From: Lachnospiraceae bacterium UBA938
Lineage (GTDB): Bacteria; Bacillota; Clostridia; Lachnospirales; Lachnospiraceae
Reading direction: 5' to 3'
Length of the DNA stretch: 64,000 nucleotides
Assembly: GCA_002293475.1 (NCBI GenBank)
Contig: DBDG01000007.1
Coordinates: 1 to 64,000 of the forward strand
Both the position numbers and the translations under genes were made by a program. Below the pieces are notes generated by a model, which had not been told where the DNA came from, ran no database searches, and saw only the letters and a program-made list of their open reading frames with translations. Positions 1 to 9,500 of this stretch are shown here, piece after piece. The stretch's first letter is position 1, and each line of letters starts with the position of its first letter.

Positions 1-1
1 C

Positions 2-118
2 CAGACAGAAAGTGTTTTCATTTTTATGGACAAAGGTCAACGAACGATTGAATTAAGCCAGTTTGTTCCGCCCTTTGGCCAGAAAAATGAAAATCATCTC
101 TTCTGGCTGGCGGAATAG
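2..118 (+). CDS. C-terminal fragment of an unidentified protein, cut by the window edge
   Basis: The frame is open from base 2 to the TAG at 116-118 and encodes 38 residues ending in HLFWLAE. The gene begins outside the window, so its family cannot be told. A second open stretch in another frame (91-231) reads like coding sequence, with a TTTKFALYYCELSEEA tail, and overlaps this stop. One possible explanation is a frameshift near 95-118 that ended the protein early. Either stop lies upstream of the terminator at 269-320, which fits a gene end here. The coding call is moderate and the function unknown. Confidence 0.5.
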   Translation, partial: QTESVFIFMDKGQRTIELSQFVPPFGQKNENHLFWLAE

Positions 119-268
119 AGGGGAACGAATCGGAAAATGGCCTTAATTTTAGCGAAAACAGCGGGGATGAAAATGGCATGACCACCACTAAGTTTGCTTT
201 ATATTATTGTGAATTGAGTGAAGAAGCGTAAATCGCTTTTAGCAGTCTAATAATCGTCAAATTATGAA

Positions 269-320
269 CCGGCAGCAGGCATATACTCTATGCACCTGCT
301 GCCGGATATATTTACTTTAC
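269..320 (+). terminator. Rho-independent terminator after the leftmost gene
   Basis: An 11-bp perfect stem (CCGGCAGCAGG at 269-279 paired with 295-305) closes a 15-nt loop and is followed by a T-rich run. It separates the truncated gene at the left edge from the kinase gene, whose promoter starts about 35 bp further on. Confidence 0.85.
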
Positions 321-352
321 ATTTTATTTTATTTTACCTTTTCCTTGTATGA

Positions 353-381
353 TTGAAATGTATCAGTCCGTATGGTAGAAT
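353..381 (+). promoter_or_regulatory. Sigma-A type promoter for the PfkB kinase
   Basis: TTGAAA at 353-358 and TAGAAT at 376-381 are separated by exactly 17 bp. They lie between the terminator and the kinase start at 437, giving a leader of about 50 nt. This placement also argues against an in-frame ATG at 353, which would overlap the promoter. Confidence 0.6.
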
Positions 382-436
382 AATTATCAGTTGTTGGCAA
401 TCCGTACATACAAACGATTCCGTCAGGAGGCTGCTT

Positions 437-1375
437 ATGATAGCTACAGTTACACTGAATCCAGCCATAGATAAGACCTATACGGCTTCCGGCCTGATCA
501 TGGGGCAGGTAAACCGCATGAAAACGGTCCGCAATCTGGCCGGCGGCAAGGGGATTAACGTGACCAAGATCTTAAGGCAATATGGCTACCCGGTGACGGC
601 CTTGGGCTTTTCCGGCGGTTACACGGGTTCTTTTATTGAAAATTATCTAAAAGAGATTAAGGCCGTCAGCGCTTTTACCAGGGTGCACGAGGAGACCCGC
701 AGCAGCATCAATGTAATTGCCGAAGACGGCTATATCACCGAAATCTTGGAACCGGGTCCGGAGATCACCAAGCAGGAAAAAGAACGTTTTCTGGCTGATT
801 ATAAGCTTGCTCTGGCCGACTGCCGCCTGGTTGTACTGTCAGGCAGCGTGCCGCGCGGGCTGACGGAAGATATCTATGAGACCTTGATCCGACTGGCGGG
901 GAAGCAGGATAAGCGGGTGATCCTAGATACCAGCGGGGAATACCTTGTTAACGGGGTGAAGGGCAATCCCTTCATGATCAAGCCCAACCTCAGGGAATTG
1001 GAGTATCTGACGGGACAAAAGATCGCCGGCACCGCAGACGTAGCATCGGCCGCCAAGGAACTGGCCGCCAGGGGAATTGCCCATGTCATGGTTTCCTTGG
1101 GGGAAAAAGGGCTTATCTATGCTTCGGCAGACTTTAACGAGGTCCTTTATGCCAGCTCCCCGGATGTCAGAATGAAGAATACCATCGGCTGCGGCGACAG
1201 CGTAACCGCCTCCTTCTGTATGTCCTGCCTGAAGCAGGAAGATGCCGAACTCACCCTCAGAAAAGCCGTCGCCATATCTGCTGCCTGCGCTACTACTTTT
1301 GAAATCGGGATTATCCCCATGGATCTGGCGGAGGAACTGCTGCCGGAAGTAAAGATAAGTACTATATTTGTTTAA
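437..1375 (+). CDS. PfkB-family sugar kinase (1-phosphofructokinase / tagatose-6-phosphate kinase type)
   Basis: This 312-residue cytoplasmic kinase of the ribokinase/PfkB fold phosphorylates a sugar phosphate with ATP. The N-terminus has the NPAIDKTY substrate motif, GGKGIN is at about 36-41, and the anion-hole/catalytic motif GCGDS is at 251-255, where Asp254 should be the base; family members usually have GAGD. The start at 437 is chosen because AGGAGG lies six bases upstream. An in-frame ATG at 353 lies within the promoter. No fru PTS genes are adjacent, so the substrate (fructose-1-P or tagatose-6-P) is not settled. Tagatose-6-P would suit an organism that uses galactosides, but that is inference. 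Confidence 0.88.
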   Translation: MIATVTLNPAIDKTYTASGLIMGQVNRMKTVRNLAGGKGINVTKILRQYGYPVTALGFSGGYTGSFIENYLKEIKAVSAFTRVHEETRSSINVIAEDGYITEILEPGPEITKQEKERFLADYKLALADCRLVVLSGSVPRGLTEDIYETLIRLAGKQDKRVILDTSGEYLVNGVKGNPFMIKPNLRELEYLTGQKIAGTADVASAAKELAARGIAHVMVSLGEKGLIYASADFNEVLYASSPDVRMKNTIGCGDSVTASFCMSCLKQEDAELTLRKAVAISAACATTFEIGIIPMDLAEELLPEVKISTIFV

Positions 1376-1492
1376 TAGCGTAAAAGATTTAATAACAACT
1401 AACAGCAATATTAGCTGAAGATATAGATAGAGGGATTGAGTTGAGCTAAGGATAATTATAACTACTGATACACGGACAGGAGACGCACGCAC

Positions 1493-2860
1493 ATGTCAAG
1501 GCAAGACACCGGTAAAGAAAACACTTTTCACCGCCAGATCAAAAAGCTGGTCATTCCGATCGTCATCCAAAACCTGTTAAGTGCTGCCGTCGGTTCTGCC
1601 GATATCGTCATGCTGAATTATGTCGGTCAATCCTCTGTTTCCGCGGTTTCTCTTGCCGCCCAGTATACCAACATACTCTTTATGGTCTATTACGGCCTCG
1701 GCACCGGGGCTAGCATGATGTGCGCCCAATATTACGGCAAAGGCGACCTGCGCGCGATTGCCGCCGTGGAAGGGATCGCGCTACGGTTTTCTTTACTCTT
1801 GTCGGCGGTTTTTGCCTTATGTGCTTTTACCATCCCGGAAGGGATGATGCGGATATTTACCGGCGATGCCGAGCTGATCGCCCTAGGCGCTACTTACCTG
1901 CGCTGCCTGAGTGTCTGTTATTTATGCTGGAGCATCATCGAGATCTATCTGTCCGTCCTGCGGAGCGCCGGTAAAGTGGTGGTCTGCACGGTTCTCAACT
2001 GCATGGCCTTTATTTTGAATATTCTGTTAAATGCGGTGTTCATCTTCGGGCTGTTCGGGCTACCTAAGCTGGGCGTCATCGGCGTCGCCATCGCCACCTC
2101 GGTCTCGCGGGCCGTTGAGCTGGCCGGCTGTCTGGTCGTCTCTTATTTTCAAAAGGACATTAAACTAAAATTATCCTACATGTTCATCCGCAACAAGCTG
2201 CTTTTCAAAGATTTTCTGCGGCTTTCCCTGCCGGCGCTGGGCAACGACATCTCCTGGGGCGTGGCCTTTTCCATGTATTCGGCAATCTTCGGCCACCTAG
2301 GAAATGATGCCGTCGCCGCCAATTCCTTTGCTTCCGTTATCCGCAGCTTCGGCACCATCCTCTGTTTCGGCCTGTCCAATGCCGGCTCAATCCTGCTGGG
2401 CAATGAAATAGGCGACAACCGTCTGGCGGATGCCGAGAAAGACGCCGGCAAGCTGATGAAGCTGACCGTCATAAGCGGCGCCGTCGGCGGCCTGATCGTT
2501 CTGGCGGCCACCCCTTTCGTCCTGCGCTATGCCGCGCTGACGGAGACTGCCCTGCACTATCTTAAATATATGCTGCTCATCAATTCTTATTATGTCATGG
2601 GAGCGGCAGTCAACACCTCTCTCATCGTAGGTATCTTCCGTTCCGGCGGCGACAGCCGTTTCGGCTTTATCTGCGACACCATCGTTATGTGGGGCTATGC
2701 GATCCCGCTGGGATTTCTGGCTGCCTTCGTATTCAGACTGCCGGTTATATGGGTGTATTTCTTGGTCTGCACCGACGAATTTGTCAAATGGCCATGGGTC
2801 ATCCGCCATTACCGCGGCCGCAAATGGCTGAAAAATATTACCCGGGAAGAGTTGTTTTGA
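1493..2860 (+). CDS. MATE family efflux transporter
   Basis: This 455-residue integral membrane protein has about twelve hydrophobic segments in two related halves, the layout and length of multidrug and toxic-compound extrusion proteins driven by Na+ or H+ gradients. An N-terminal stretch of IQNLLSAAVGSADIVMLNYVG is typical of the NorM/DinF branch. A purine-rich ribosome binding site (ACAGGAGA, 1476-1483) precedes the ATG. It lies 117 bp after the kinase in the same direction and converges on recJ with only 29 bp between the stops. The substrate cannot be told from sequence. Confidence 0.88.
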   Translation: MSRQDTGKENTFHRQIKKLVIPIVIQNLLSAAVGSADIVMLNYVGQSSVSAVSLAAQYTNILFMVYYGLGTGASMMCAQYYGKGDLRAIAAVEGIALRFSLLLSAVFALCAFTIPEGMMRIFTGDAELIALGATYLRCLSVCYLCWSIIEIYLSVLRSAGKVVVCTVLNCMAFILNILLNAVFIFGLFGLPKLGVIGVAIATSVSRAVELAGCLVVSYFQKDIKLKLSYMFIRNKLLFKDFLRLSLPALGNDISWGVAFSMYSAIFGHLGNDAVAANSFASVIRSFGTILCFGLSNAGSILLGNEIGDNRLADAEKDAGKLMKLTVISGAVGGLIVLAATPFVLRYAALTETALHYLKYMLLINSYYVMGAAVNTSLIVGIFRSGGDSRFGFICDTIVMWGYAIPLGFLAAFVFRLPVIWVYFLVCTDEFVKWPWVIRHYRGRKWLKNITREELF

Positions 2861-2889
2861 GATCAATGGTTAGCTATTAAAACTACACA

Positions 2890-4725
2890 TCAGCAATAGT
2901 TCCGCATCACAATCTGGATGCTTTCCCGCCCTTTATAGCTGTTCCGATCGGGATAATAAACAATGCTGATTTCTATGGGATTTATGGGCCCGTCTTCATA
3001 CAGCCGGCCCACCTCATCCGGAGAATAGCGGTCGGCCAAAAATCCATGAAAGGCCTCCATATCCCCAAAATAAACCATTTCAAACTTCCGGCCGTCCCCA
3101 TCGGCAATGGTATATTTCCCGACATTTCGGTTTTTGCCCATCAGTCTCCCGCTTAACAACCGAACCTGCTTCTGGGCAAAAACCGGCTTAACATTTCCCA
3201 CCCCAAAGGGAGCCAGCCTGTCAATTTCCCGAATCAGTTCCGCATTAACATAGGAAAGCGGCAAGGCAATATCAATACGAACACGCTCTTCAAAGTCCGC
3301 TTCGGTTAAAAGAGCATTGGCATTAAGCGTCCGCCGCAGCCGGTCAATGTTTTCTTTTTTTATGGACAGGCCGGCGGCTTGCTTATGTCCTCCGAACTTA
3401 ATGAAGAGCTCCTTGCATTTACACATTTCCGCATACATATCATAAGCCTCAATGGAACGTCCGGAACCTTTTACCTCTTCCTCCGCATCAGTCAGCACAA
3501 AGGTTGGCTTTCCGAAATGTTCCCTGATCCGTCCGGCCACGATGCCGGCCAGGCTTTCATGACAATGCGGCAGATAAAGTACCAGAACCTTATCGCCCTG
3601 ATAACTCTGACCCGCTTCAACAGCTCCGGATTCTTCCGTCACCGGAGTATCCGCCCCGGCAGTCACAGCTCCGGAAACTACCATATGTACTGCTTCTTCC
3701 ACCATGGACCGGGTCATTTCCTTGCGGCTTTCATTCAAGCTTTTCAATTCTGCGGCCAGCACCATCGCCTCCCGGTACTCAGTAGCCCCCAGTAAGGCTA
3801 AGGCTCGTTCTGCCGTATCCAGCCGCCCGGTGGCATTGATACAGGGACCCAGCACAAACCCGATATGATAAGGACTCAACCGCTCCTCACTGATTCCGTT
3901 TACTTCAATAAGGGCCCGAAGCCCCAGATTAGCTGACTCCCGCATCCGTTCCAAGCCATATTTTACTAAGATACGGTTTTCATCCCGTAGCTCCATGACA
4001 TCGCAAATCGTGGCAAAAGCTCCCAGACAGCGGATTTCTTCCTGCAACGCGGCCGGCATCGCCCGGCCCATAAATCGAAAAAGAGCCTCGACCACCTTAA
4101 CCGCCACCACCCCGCCGCAGATTTGCTTACAAGGATAGGGGCAGCCTTCCTGCTTCGGATCCACCACGGCATCGGCGGCCGGTAGAAAATATATCCGCTT
4201 TCCATCCTCCGCTTCCTCAAAGGGTACTTCATGATGATCCGTAACGATCACTGTCATCCCCATCTCTTTCGCCGCCTGTATCTGTGCCGCCGCCGCTATC
4301 CCGTTATCACAGGTAACGATCGTATCGATACCGGCTTGCGCGGCCGCTTCGATCAGATGATCATTCAGCCCATAGCCGTCCTTCACCCGGTGCGGAATCA
4401 CCGTATCGGCCTTGCCGCCCAGCGAGCTTATCCCTTTGATCAGAATGTGCGTTGCACAGATACCGTCAGCGTCATAATCACCGATCACCCGGATTGCCGC
4501 CCCGGAAGCTATCTTTTCGGCCAGAATAACGACTGCCTTGTCCATGTCTTTCAGCAAAAAGGGGTCGTACATCTCTTCTGCCGTTCCCGACAGGTATTTT
4601 CTGATGTCGTCCTCTTCCACGATATCCCGGTTGCGGATCAGTCTGGCTAGCACCGGAGAAATAGCAAATTTTCTGCCGATACTTTCAAAATCAGCCCGCT
4701 TCGTTACTAGCACCCACTTTGCCAT
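2890..4725 (-). CDS. recJ: Single-stranded-DNA-specific exonuclease RecJ
   Basis: RecJ degrades single-stranded DNA 5' to 3' in recombination and mismatch or base-excision repair. The DHH phosphoesterase core is clear: DYDADG at 83-88, TCDNGI near 138 and TDHHEV at 162-167 supply the metal-binding Asp and His residues. A DHHA1 domain with GGHKQAAG and a C-terminal OB-like domain follow. The length of 611 is near the usual 560-780. A poorly conserved, Gly/Ala/Val/Thr-rich insert lies near residues 350-380. The gene stands alone, converging with the MATE gene. Confidence 0.93.
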   Translation of the reverse strand: MAKWVLVTKRADFESIGRKFAISPVLARLIRNRDIVEEDDIRKYLSGTAEEMYDPFLLKDMDKAVVILAEKIASGAAIRVIGDYDADGICATHILIKGISSLGGKADTVIPHRVKDGYGLNDHLIEAAAQAGIDTIVTCDNGIAAAAQIQAAKEMGMTVIVTDHHEVPFEEAEDGKRIYFLPAADAVVDPKQEGCPYPCKQICGGVVAVKVVEALFRFMGRAMPAALQEEIRCLGAFATICDVMELRDENRILVKYGLERMRESANLGLRALIEVNGISEERLSPYHIGFVLGPCINATGRLDTAERALALLGATEYREAMVLAAELKSLNESRKEMTRSMVEEAVHMVVSGAVTAGADTPVTEESGAVEAGQSYQGDKVLVLYLPHCHESLAGIVAGRIREHFGKPTFVLTDAEEEVKGSGRSIEAYDMYAEMCKCKELFIKFGGHKQAAGLSIKKENIDRLRRTLNANALLTEADFEERVRIDIALPLSYVNAELIREIDRLAPFGVGNVKPVFAQKQVRLLSGRLMGKNRNVGKYTIADGDGRKFEMVYFGDMEAFHGFLADRYSPDEVGRLYEDGPINPIEISIVYYPDRNSYKGRESIQIVMRNYC

Positions 4726-4741
4726 AGTGTTGTTTTCCTCG

Positions 4742-4777
4742 CTTGGTTAGCTTACTTTCTTGGTTAGCTTACTTTCT
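4742..4777. repeat. Two-copy 17-bp direct repeat upstream of recJ
   Basis: The sequence TTGGTTAGCTTACTTTC occurs twice in tandem with a period of 17 bp, directly upstream of the recJ start (17 bp away). The rest of 4726-4848 is AT-rich with no gene visible. It may be replication slippage or part of the recJ leader. Confidence 0.6.
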
Positions 4778-4848
4778 TACTTGATTCGGTATTGCTAGCT
4801 TGATTGTCTTTGGCGCTGGGATTAATCCTCTTTGGATGTCTTCATTGC

Positions 4849-5283
4849 CTAGGTGTTATCTTTCACGATTTGATATATTGTTGCGTTATTGACAGTTCGC
4901 TTTATTTTTCCATTTGAACGGTACTTAACTGCTACCCGGGCAAAATCACCAGGTTCACCGACCATCTTGGCAAAGCATTTTCCGATTTTTGCCCTTATTG
5001 TACTGGGTTTGCCGGCATATTCCATTTCAATTTCAGCAAAGGTCGGGGATGAACTGTTAAGGTCAAACTCAACCCCAGCCCTCAATTCTGAAATATATGC
5101 TTTAACTTCACTGAAGACTTTGGCATTTAACTCATGTTCGGATAAAGTTGAAATCGGTACGAGTCCGTAATACCTTTGTAAGATGCCTACAACCAATGTG
5201 CTTACCGCTACTCCATGTTTCCGTGCATCTTCCTTCAATGCTTTTGCTAATGGTGTGTCTGGATAAAACTGTATTCTTTCCAT
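4849..5283 (-). CDS. Small protein with ribbon-helix-helix-like N-terminus
   Basis: This 144-residue protein is not firmly recognised. Residues 1-40 (ERIQFYP followed by two predicted short helices) resemble a ribbon-helix-helix DNA-binding unit of the CopG/Arc type. The C-terminal part, with GKCFAKMV and NNATIYQIV, loosely resembles the DUF1413-like tail found on some such proteins; this is tentative. Base composition is more AT-rich than the flanking genes, which suggests acquisition. The promoter at 5338-5366 is flanked by 12-bp inverted repeats that could be its own operator, so autorepression is likely if it binds DNA. No toxin partner is adjacent. Confidence 0.7.
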   Translation of the reverse strand: MERIQFYPDTPLAKALKEDARKHGVAVSTLVVGILQRYYGLVPISTLSEHELNAKVFSEVKAYISELRAGVEFDLNSSSPTFAEIEMEYAGKPSTIRAKIGKCFAKMVGEPGDFARVAVKYRSNGKIKRTVNNATIYQIVKDNT

Positions 5284-5312
5284 ATGTCTCTATGTCTCTC
5301 CTATGTTATATA

Positions 5313-5373
5313 GCTAGTGGTTAACTCTACAACTAGCAATATAACACATATTAGCGGTAGCGTCAACCACTAA
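5313..5373 (-). promoter_or_regulatory. Promoter bracketed by inverted repeats (probable autoregulatory operator)
   Basis: Reading the minus strand, TTGACG (5366-5361) and TATATT (5343-5338) are 17 bp apart, a near-ideal sigma-A promoter for the 144-residue gene. TTAGTGGTTGAC overlaps the -35 box, and its inverted partner GTTAACCACTAG (around 5314-5325) lies just past the expected start site; 10 of 12 positions match. Paired sites on both sides of a core promoter are typical of dimeric repressors such as ribbon-helix-helix proteins. The -35 region overlaps the stop codon of the YjbR gene. Confidence 0.65.
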
Positions 5374-5743
5374 TATGAATATCATTTCCAGAGCCTCTCA
5401 GTTTTTTGGGCTTAATCAGGTCATAGCTGTTACCAATCATCCTCTTAATCTCTTCCTCCGGCACGTCGCCGCCGACAATTACCGTATTCCAGTGAACTTT
5501 ATTCATGTGGTAGGCGGGCATCACGTCGTCAAAAGCCTGACGCAAGAAATCCGCCTCGAACGGGTCACATTTCAGATTAGCGCACAGCTTGCCGTTACGC
5601 TCGAAAATCAGGGCAAAGGACTTCTTGTTTGTCCTGTGGCGCATAACCGTCCACGCACCGGGATCGGCGATATCGTCAAACGGGTAGTCCTCATAGGCAG
5701 CGGGGAAAGCCCGGCAAAAATCAATGATATCCTGACGTGTCAT
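5363..5743 (-). CDS. MmcQ/YjbR family protein
   Basis: This 126-residue protein has the YjbR fold, whose members have a double-wing DNA-binding-like shape and mostly unknown roles. Family signs are FPAAYEDYPF near the start, FALIFERNGKLCANLKCDP in the middle, and HMNKVHWNTV then SYDLIKPK near the end. The ATG at 5743 is chosen because GGGAGG precedes it and because it forms an ATGA overlap with the stop of the upstream glycosylase gene; an upstream in-frame Met would lie deep inside that gene. The overlap implies co-translation with the glycosylase, which suggests, without proving, a link to DNA repair. Confidence 0.85.
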   Translation of the reverse strand: MTRQDIIDFCRAFPAAYEDYPFDDIADPGAWTVMRHRTNKKSFALIFERNGKLCANLKCDPFEADFLRQAFDDVMPAYHMNKVHWNTVIVGGDVPEEEIKRMIGNSYDLIKPKKLRGSGNDIHISG

Positions 5744-6381
5744 ATGCCGCACCTCCCACAAGTCCCGCCGAGCGGGCATCCGCCGCACCTAGGCTTTTTC
5801 CGGCAATGCTCCTTGGCATTTATCACAATCAGCGCATGAAAGCTATTGTAGACTTCCGCGCTCTGTGGCAGATTCCTTTCAAAATAAGCCTTGACCGCCG
5901 TATAGCCTTTGCCCGCCTCAATCGGATACCGGCCACAAAGCCTGATAGTGTATGCATCCACCACGAAAGTCGGAAAACCAAAGGCATACAGCAGGATCGA
6001 ATCAGCGGTTTCTTGCCCGACCCCCCTTGTAGCAAGCAGTTCGCTTCTTATCTTAGCAAGCGGCTCCTTCTGCACGGTAGCAACATCATAGCCATACCCG
6101 CCGAACCAAGCCGTGACGGCCTTTAAATAACCCGCTTTCTGGTTAAAAAAACCCGCCGGCCGGATTATCCGCGTCAATTCTATAAGATCAGCATCCGCCA
6201 CAAAGCTAGGTGACAGCTTCTCGCCAAAACCCGCCATTGCTTTCTCAACATTTGACCACGCCGTATTCTGGGTCAGCACCGCGCCGACCATCACCTCATA
6301 AGGCGTCCGCGCCGGCCACCAATGCAACTCGCCGTAACGGTCAAATAATATCTCATATACAGATAACAGCCTATCCCCCAT
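5740..6381 (-). CDS. Endonuclease III-like DNA glycosylase (HhH-GPD, Fe-S)
   Basis: This 213-residue base-excision repair glycosylase has a helix-hairpin-helix (RGVGQETAD) followed by VVDAYT, which carries the conserved catalytic Asp. The Lys that makes endonuclease III a lyase is replaced by Glu in GVGQETAD, so a monofunctional glycosylase of the MagIII type is more likely than Nth itself. Four C-terminal cysteines (C-X5-C-X2-C-X5-C) should bind a 4Fe-4S cluster; the first spacing is one residue shorter than in Nth. The start at 6381 has AAGGAGAT upstream; an in-frame Met ten codons earlier lacks this. It is coupled to the YjbR gene. Confidence 0.87.
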   Translation of the reverse strand: MGDRLLSVYEILFDRYGELHWWPARTPYEVMVGAVLTQNTAWSNVEKAMAGFGEKLSPSFVADADLIELTRIIRPAGFFNQKAGYLKAVTAWFGGYGYDVATVQKEPLAKIRSELLATRGVGQETADSILLYAFGFPTFVVDAYTIRLCGRYPIEAGKGYTAVKAYFERNLPQSAEVYNSFHALIVINAKEHCRKKPRCGGCPLGGTCGRCGI

Positions 6382-6462
6382 TGCGATCTCCTTTCTAACC
6401 CAGCCCCCCATTTACATTTAACGCCACACAAAAATTACAAAGCCATACATCAAATCTACCAG

Positions 6463-6567
6463 TTGGAATACCGAATCGGCATATGCCGATGACCGTCTAA
6501 CCATATGCCAACGACCGTCTAACCATATGCCAACGACCGTCTGACCATATGCCGATGACCGTCTAAC
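6463..6567. repeat. Collapsed hairpin element plus four 22-bp tandem repeats after polC
   Basis: The segment starts with TTGGAATACCGA, the flank also seen beside the large hairpins at 12.3 and 19.5 kb. A perfect 16-bp palindrome follows, ATCGGCATATGCCGAT (6475-6490). Four tandem units of 22 bp then run at 6480-6501, 6502-6523, 6524-6545 and 6546-6567. Each unit begins CATATGCC and contains GACCGTCT, so the repeat is made from the palindrome's right half plus its flank. The array stops three bases before the polC stop codon. It appears to be a copy of the hairpin family that has lost its roughly 220-bp interior. Confidence 0.8.
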
Positions 6568-6570
6568 ATC

Positions 6571-9500
6571 TCACATAAAGTCAAACAAACTCATCTGATT
6601 GCTCTCCGGCAGATCCCCCAGCAACCGCAAGCTGTCCATCAGCTCCACCACCGTCTTCGACACCTTGGTCCGCTGCCGGAAATCATCCTTTGACAGATAA
6701 GCCCCTTGCCCCGACGCTTCCACGATAGCCTCCGCCGCCTTTTCCCCCAAGCCGTCAATACTGTTAAGCGACGGCATGATCCGCCCCTCGACAATCTGGA
6801 AATCCCGCGCCCTAGCCGTGAAAATATCAATCTTAGTAAATTCAAAGCCGCGGGCATGCATCTCCTGGACAATCTTCATATCCCGGTAGGAATCCTGCTC
6901 TTTTTTGGTCAGTTCCGCTTCCCGGCGCTTATAATCTGCCATGACAGTCTCCAGATGCTGCTGCCCCTGGCACATCAGTTCATAAGAAAATGCCGATGCC
7001 CTGATGGAAAAAAACGCCGTGTAATAGGCCAGCGGATAATATACCTTGAAATAAGCGATCCGCCACGCCATCATGACATAAGCCGCCGCATGGGCTTTGG
7101 GGAACATGTATTTGATCTTCCGGCATGACTCAATATACCAGTCCGGCACCTCGGCCGCCTGCATGGCTGTCACCCAGTCGGGCCGCAGTCCCTTTCCCTT
7201 CCGGACGCTTTCCATGATCGTAAAGGACAGGGAGCTGTCCACGCCTTGATGAATCAGATAGGTCATGATATCGTCACGGGTACTGATGACCGTGGAAATG
7301 GTGGCATCACCGTTCTCGATCACGTCCTGGGCATTGCCAAGCCACACATCGGTGCCATGCGACAGACCAGAGATACAGACCAGGTCAAAAAAAGACTCCG
7401 GCTTGGTATCAATCAGCATCTGTAAGACGAATTCGGTTCCGAACTCCGGTACGCCCATGGCGCCCAGGGTACAGCCGCCGATCTGTTCCGGGGTGATACC
7501 AAGGGCTTCGGTGCTGCGAAACAGCGACATGACTTTGGCATCATCTAATGGGATCGCGACCGGATCCACCCCGGTCAGGTCCTGCAGCATCCGGATCATG
7601 GTCGGATCATCATGTCCCAAGATATCCAGCTTCAGCAGGTTATGGTCGATGGAATGATAATCAAAATGCGTGGTCACGGTGTCGGTGGTCATGTCATTGG
7701 CCGGGTGCTGGACCGGGGTAAAGGTATTGATGTCTTCGCCTAGCGGGAGGACGATGATGCCGCCTGGATGCTGGCCAGTGCTGCGGCGGATGCCGGTGCA
7801 GCCGGCGACCATCCGGTTAATCTCACAGGTCCGTTTCCTGATGCCATGCTCTTCGTAATAGTTCTTGACATAGCCGAAAGCGGTCTTCTCTGCCAGCGTA
7901 CCGATGGTGCCGGCTCGGTATGTCTGGCCGGTTCCGAAGATTACCTCGGTATATTTATGGGCCTTGCTCTGATATTCTCCGGAAAAGTTAAGATCGATAT
8001 CCGGCTCCTTGTCACCCTTAAAACCCAGGAAAGTTTCAAAGGGGATATCAAAGCCGTCTTTTTTCAACTGCTCCCCGCAGGCCGGACAGCTCCGGTCCGG
8101 CATATCGCAGCCTGCCCGGCCGGCAAAGGCACGGACCGCTTCCGAACCAAAGTCGCTATAGTGGCAGGCGGCACAGTAATAATGGGGGCTTAAGGGGTTC
8201 ACTTCGGTGATTCCCGCCATAGTCGCCACAAAAGAAGATCCTACCGAACCGCGGCTGCCGACGAGATAGCCGTCCGCGATTGATTTCCATACCAGTTTCT
8301 GGGCGATGATATACATCACGGCAAAACCGTTGGTAATAATCGAATGAAGCTCTCTGTCCAAGCGTTTCGCAACGATCTCCGGCAGCGGATCACCGTACAC
8401 TTCCCGGGCGCGGGCAAAGCAGATGTCGGTAAGCTCCTTGTCGCTGTCGGGAATGACAGGCGGGCATTTGTCCGGACGGACCGGCGCGATCACGTCGATG
8501 CGGTCGGCGATCCGGTTGGTATTGGTGATCACAACCTCAACCGCCTTGTCACTGCCCAGATAAGCAAACTCTTCCAGCATCTCTTCGGTGGTGCGTAAAT
8601 ATAAGGGCGCCTGCTCGTCGGCATCGCTGAAGCCTTTGCCGGTCATGATGATCCGGCGGTACACTTCGTCTTCCGGATCCAGGAAGTGTACGTCACAGGT
8701 GGCAACGACCGGCTTAGCAAATTCATCGCCTAGGGCAACGATGCGGCGGTTGATATCTTGGATATCTTCCAAGGAATTCACGGCCGGCACTTTGGCGGAG
8801 GCAATCAAGAAACGGTTGTTTCCGGTCGGCTGGATCTCCAGATAGTCGTAAAAGTTCACGATGCGGGCAATGTCTTCCTGCTTTCTCTCTTCCAGAATCG
8901 CCCGGTACAGTTCACCTGCCTCACAGGCACTGCCTAGGATCAGGCCTTCCCGGTGCTTTAGCAGCAGACTCTTGGGAATCCGGGGACGCTTGTTGTAATA
9001 GTTGAGATGTGACTCTGATATCAGGGTGTACAGATTCTCCCGGCCGGTGTGGTTGGCCGCCAAGATGATGGCATGATAGCTGGGCAGCCGACGGACAGCG
9101 GCCGGCCTAGATACGCCCATGGCATTGATCTTTTGCAGGGTATCTGTCCCTTCTTCTTTCAGGCGTTTAAGAAAACAGATTAGCATCTGTGCTGTTACAG
9201 TAGCGTCATCTGTCGCCCGGTGATGGTTTTCCAGCGTAATATTCAAGGTCTTGGCCACGGCATCCAGGGTGTGTTTCGCCTGATCGGGAAGCAGGACACG
9301 GGAAAGCCCCAGGGTATCGATATAGGTGAATTTTTGCTTGATGCCAAGGCGCGTAGCGTTCTCTGTTATGAAGCCCATATCAAAACTGGCATTATGGGCT
9401 ACCAGCACGTCATCCTGGCAGAATGTCAGGAATTCCGGCAACACGGCATCGATCGTGGGAGCTCCGGCCAGCATCTCATCGTGGATCCCAGTCAGTTTCT

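Noticed and set aside
6480..6567. CRISPR array
   Set aside because: The 22-bp units are directly adjacent with no unique spacers, and no cas genes are near.
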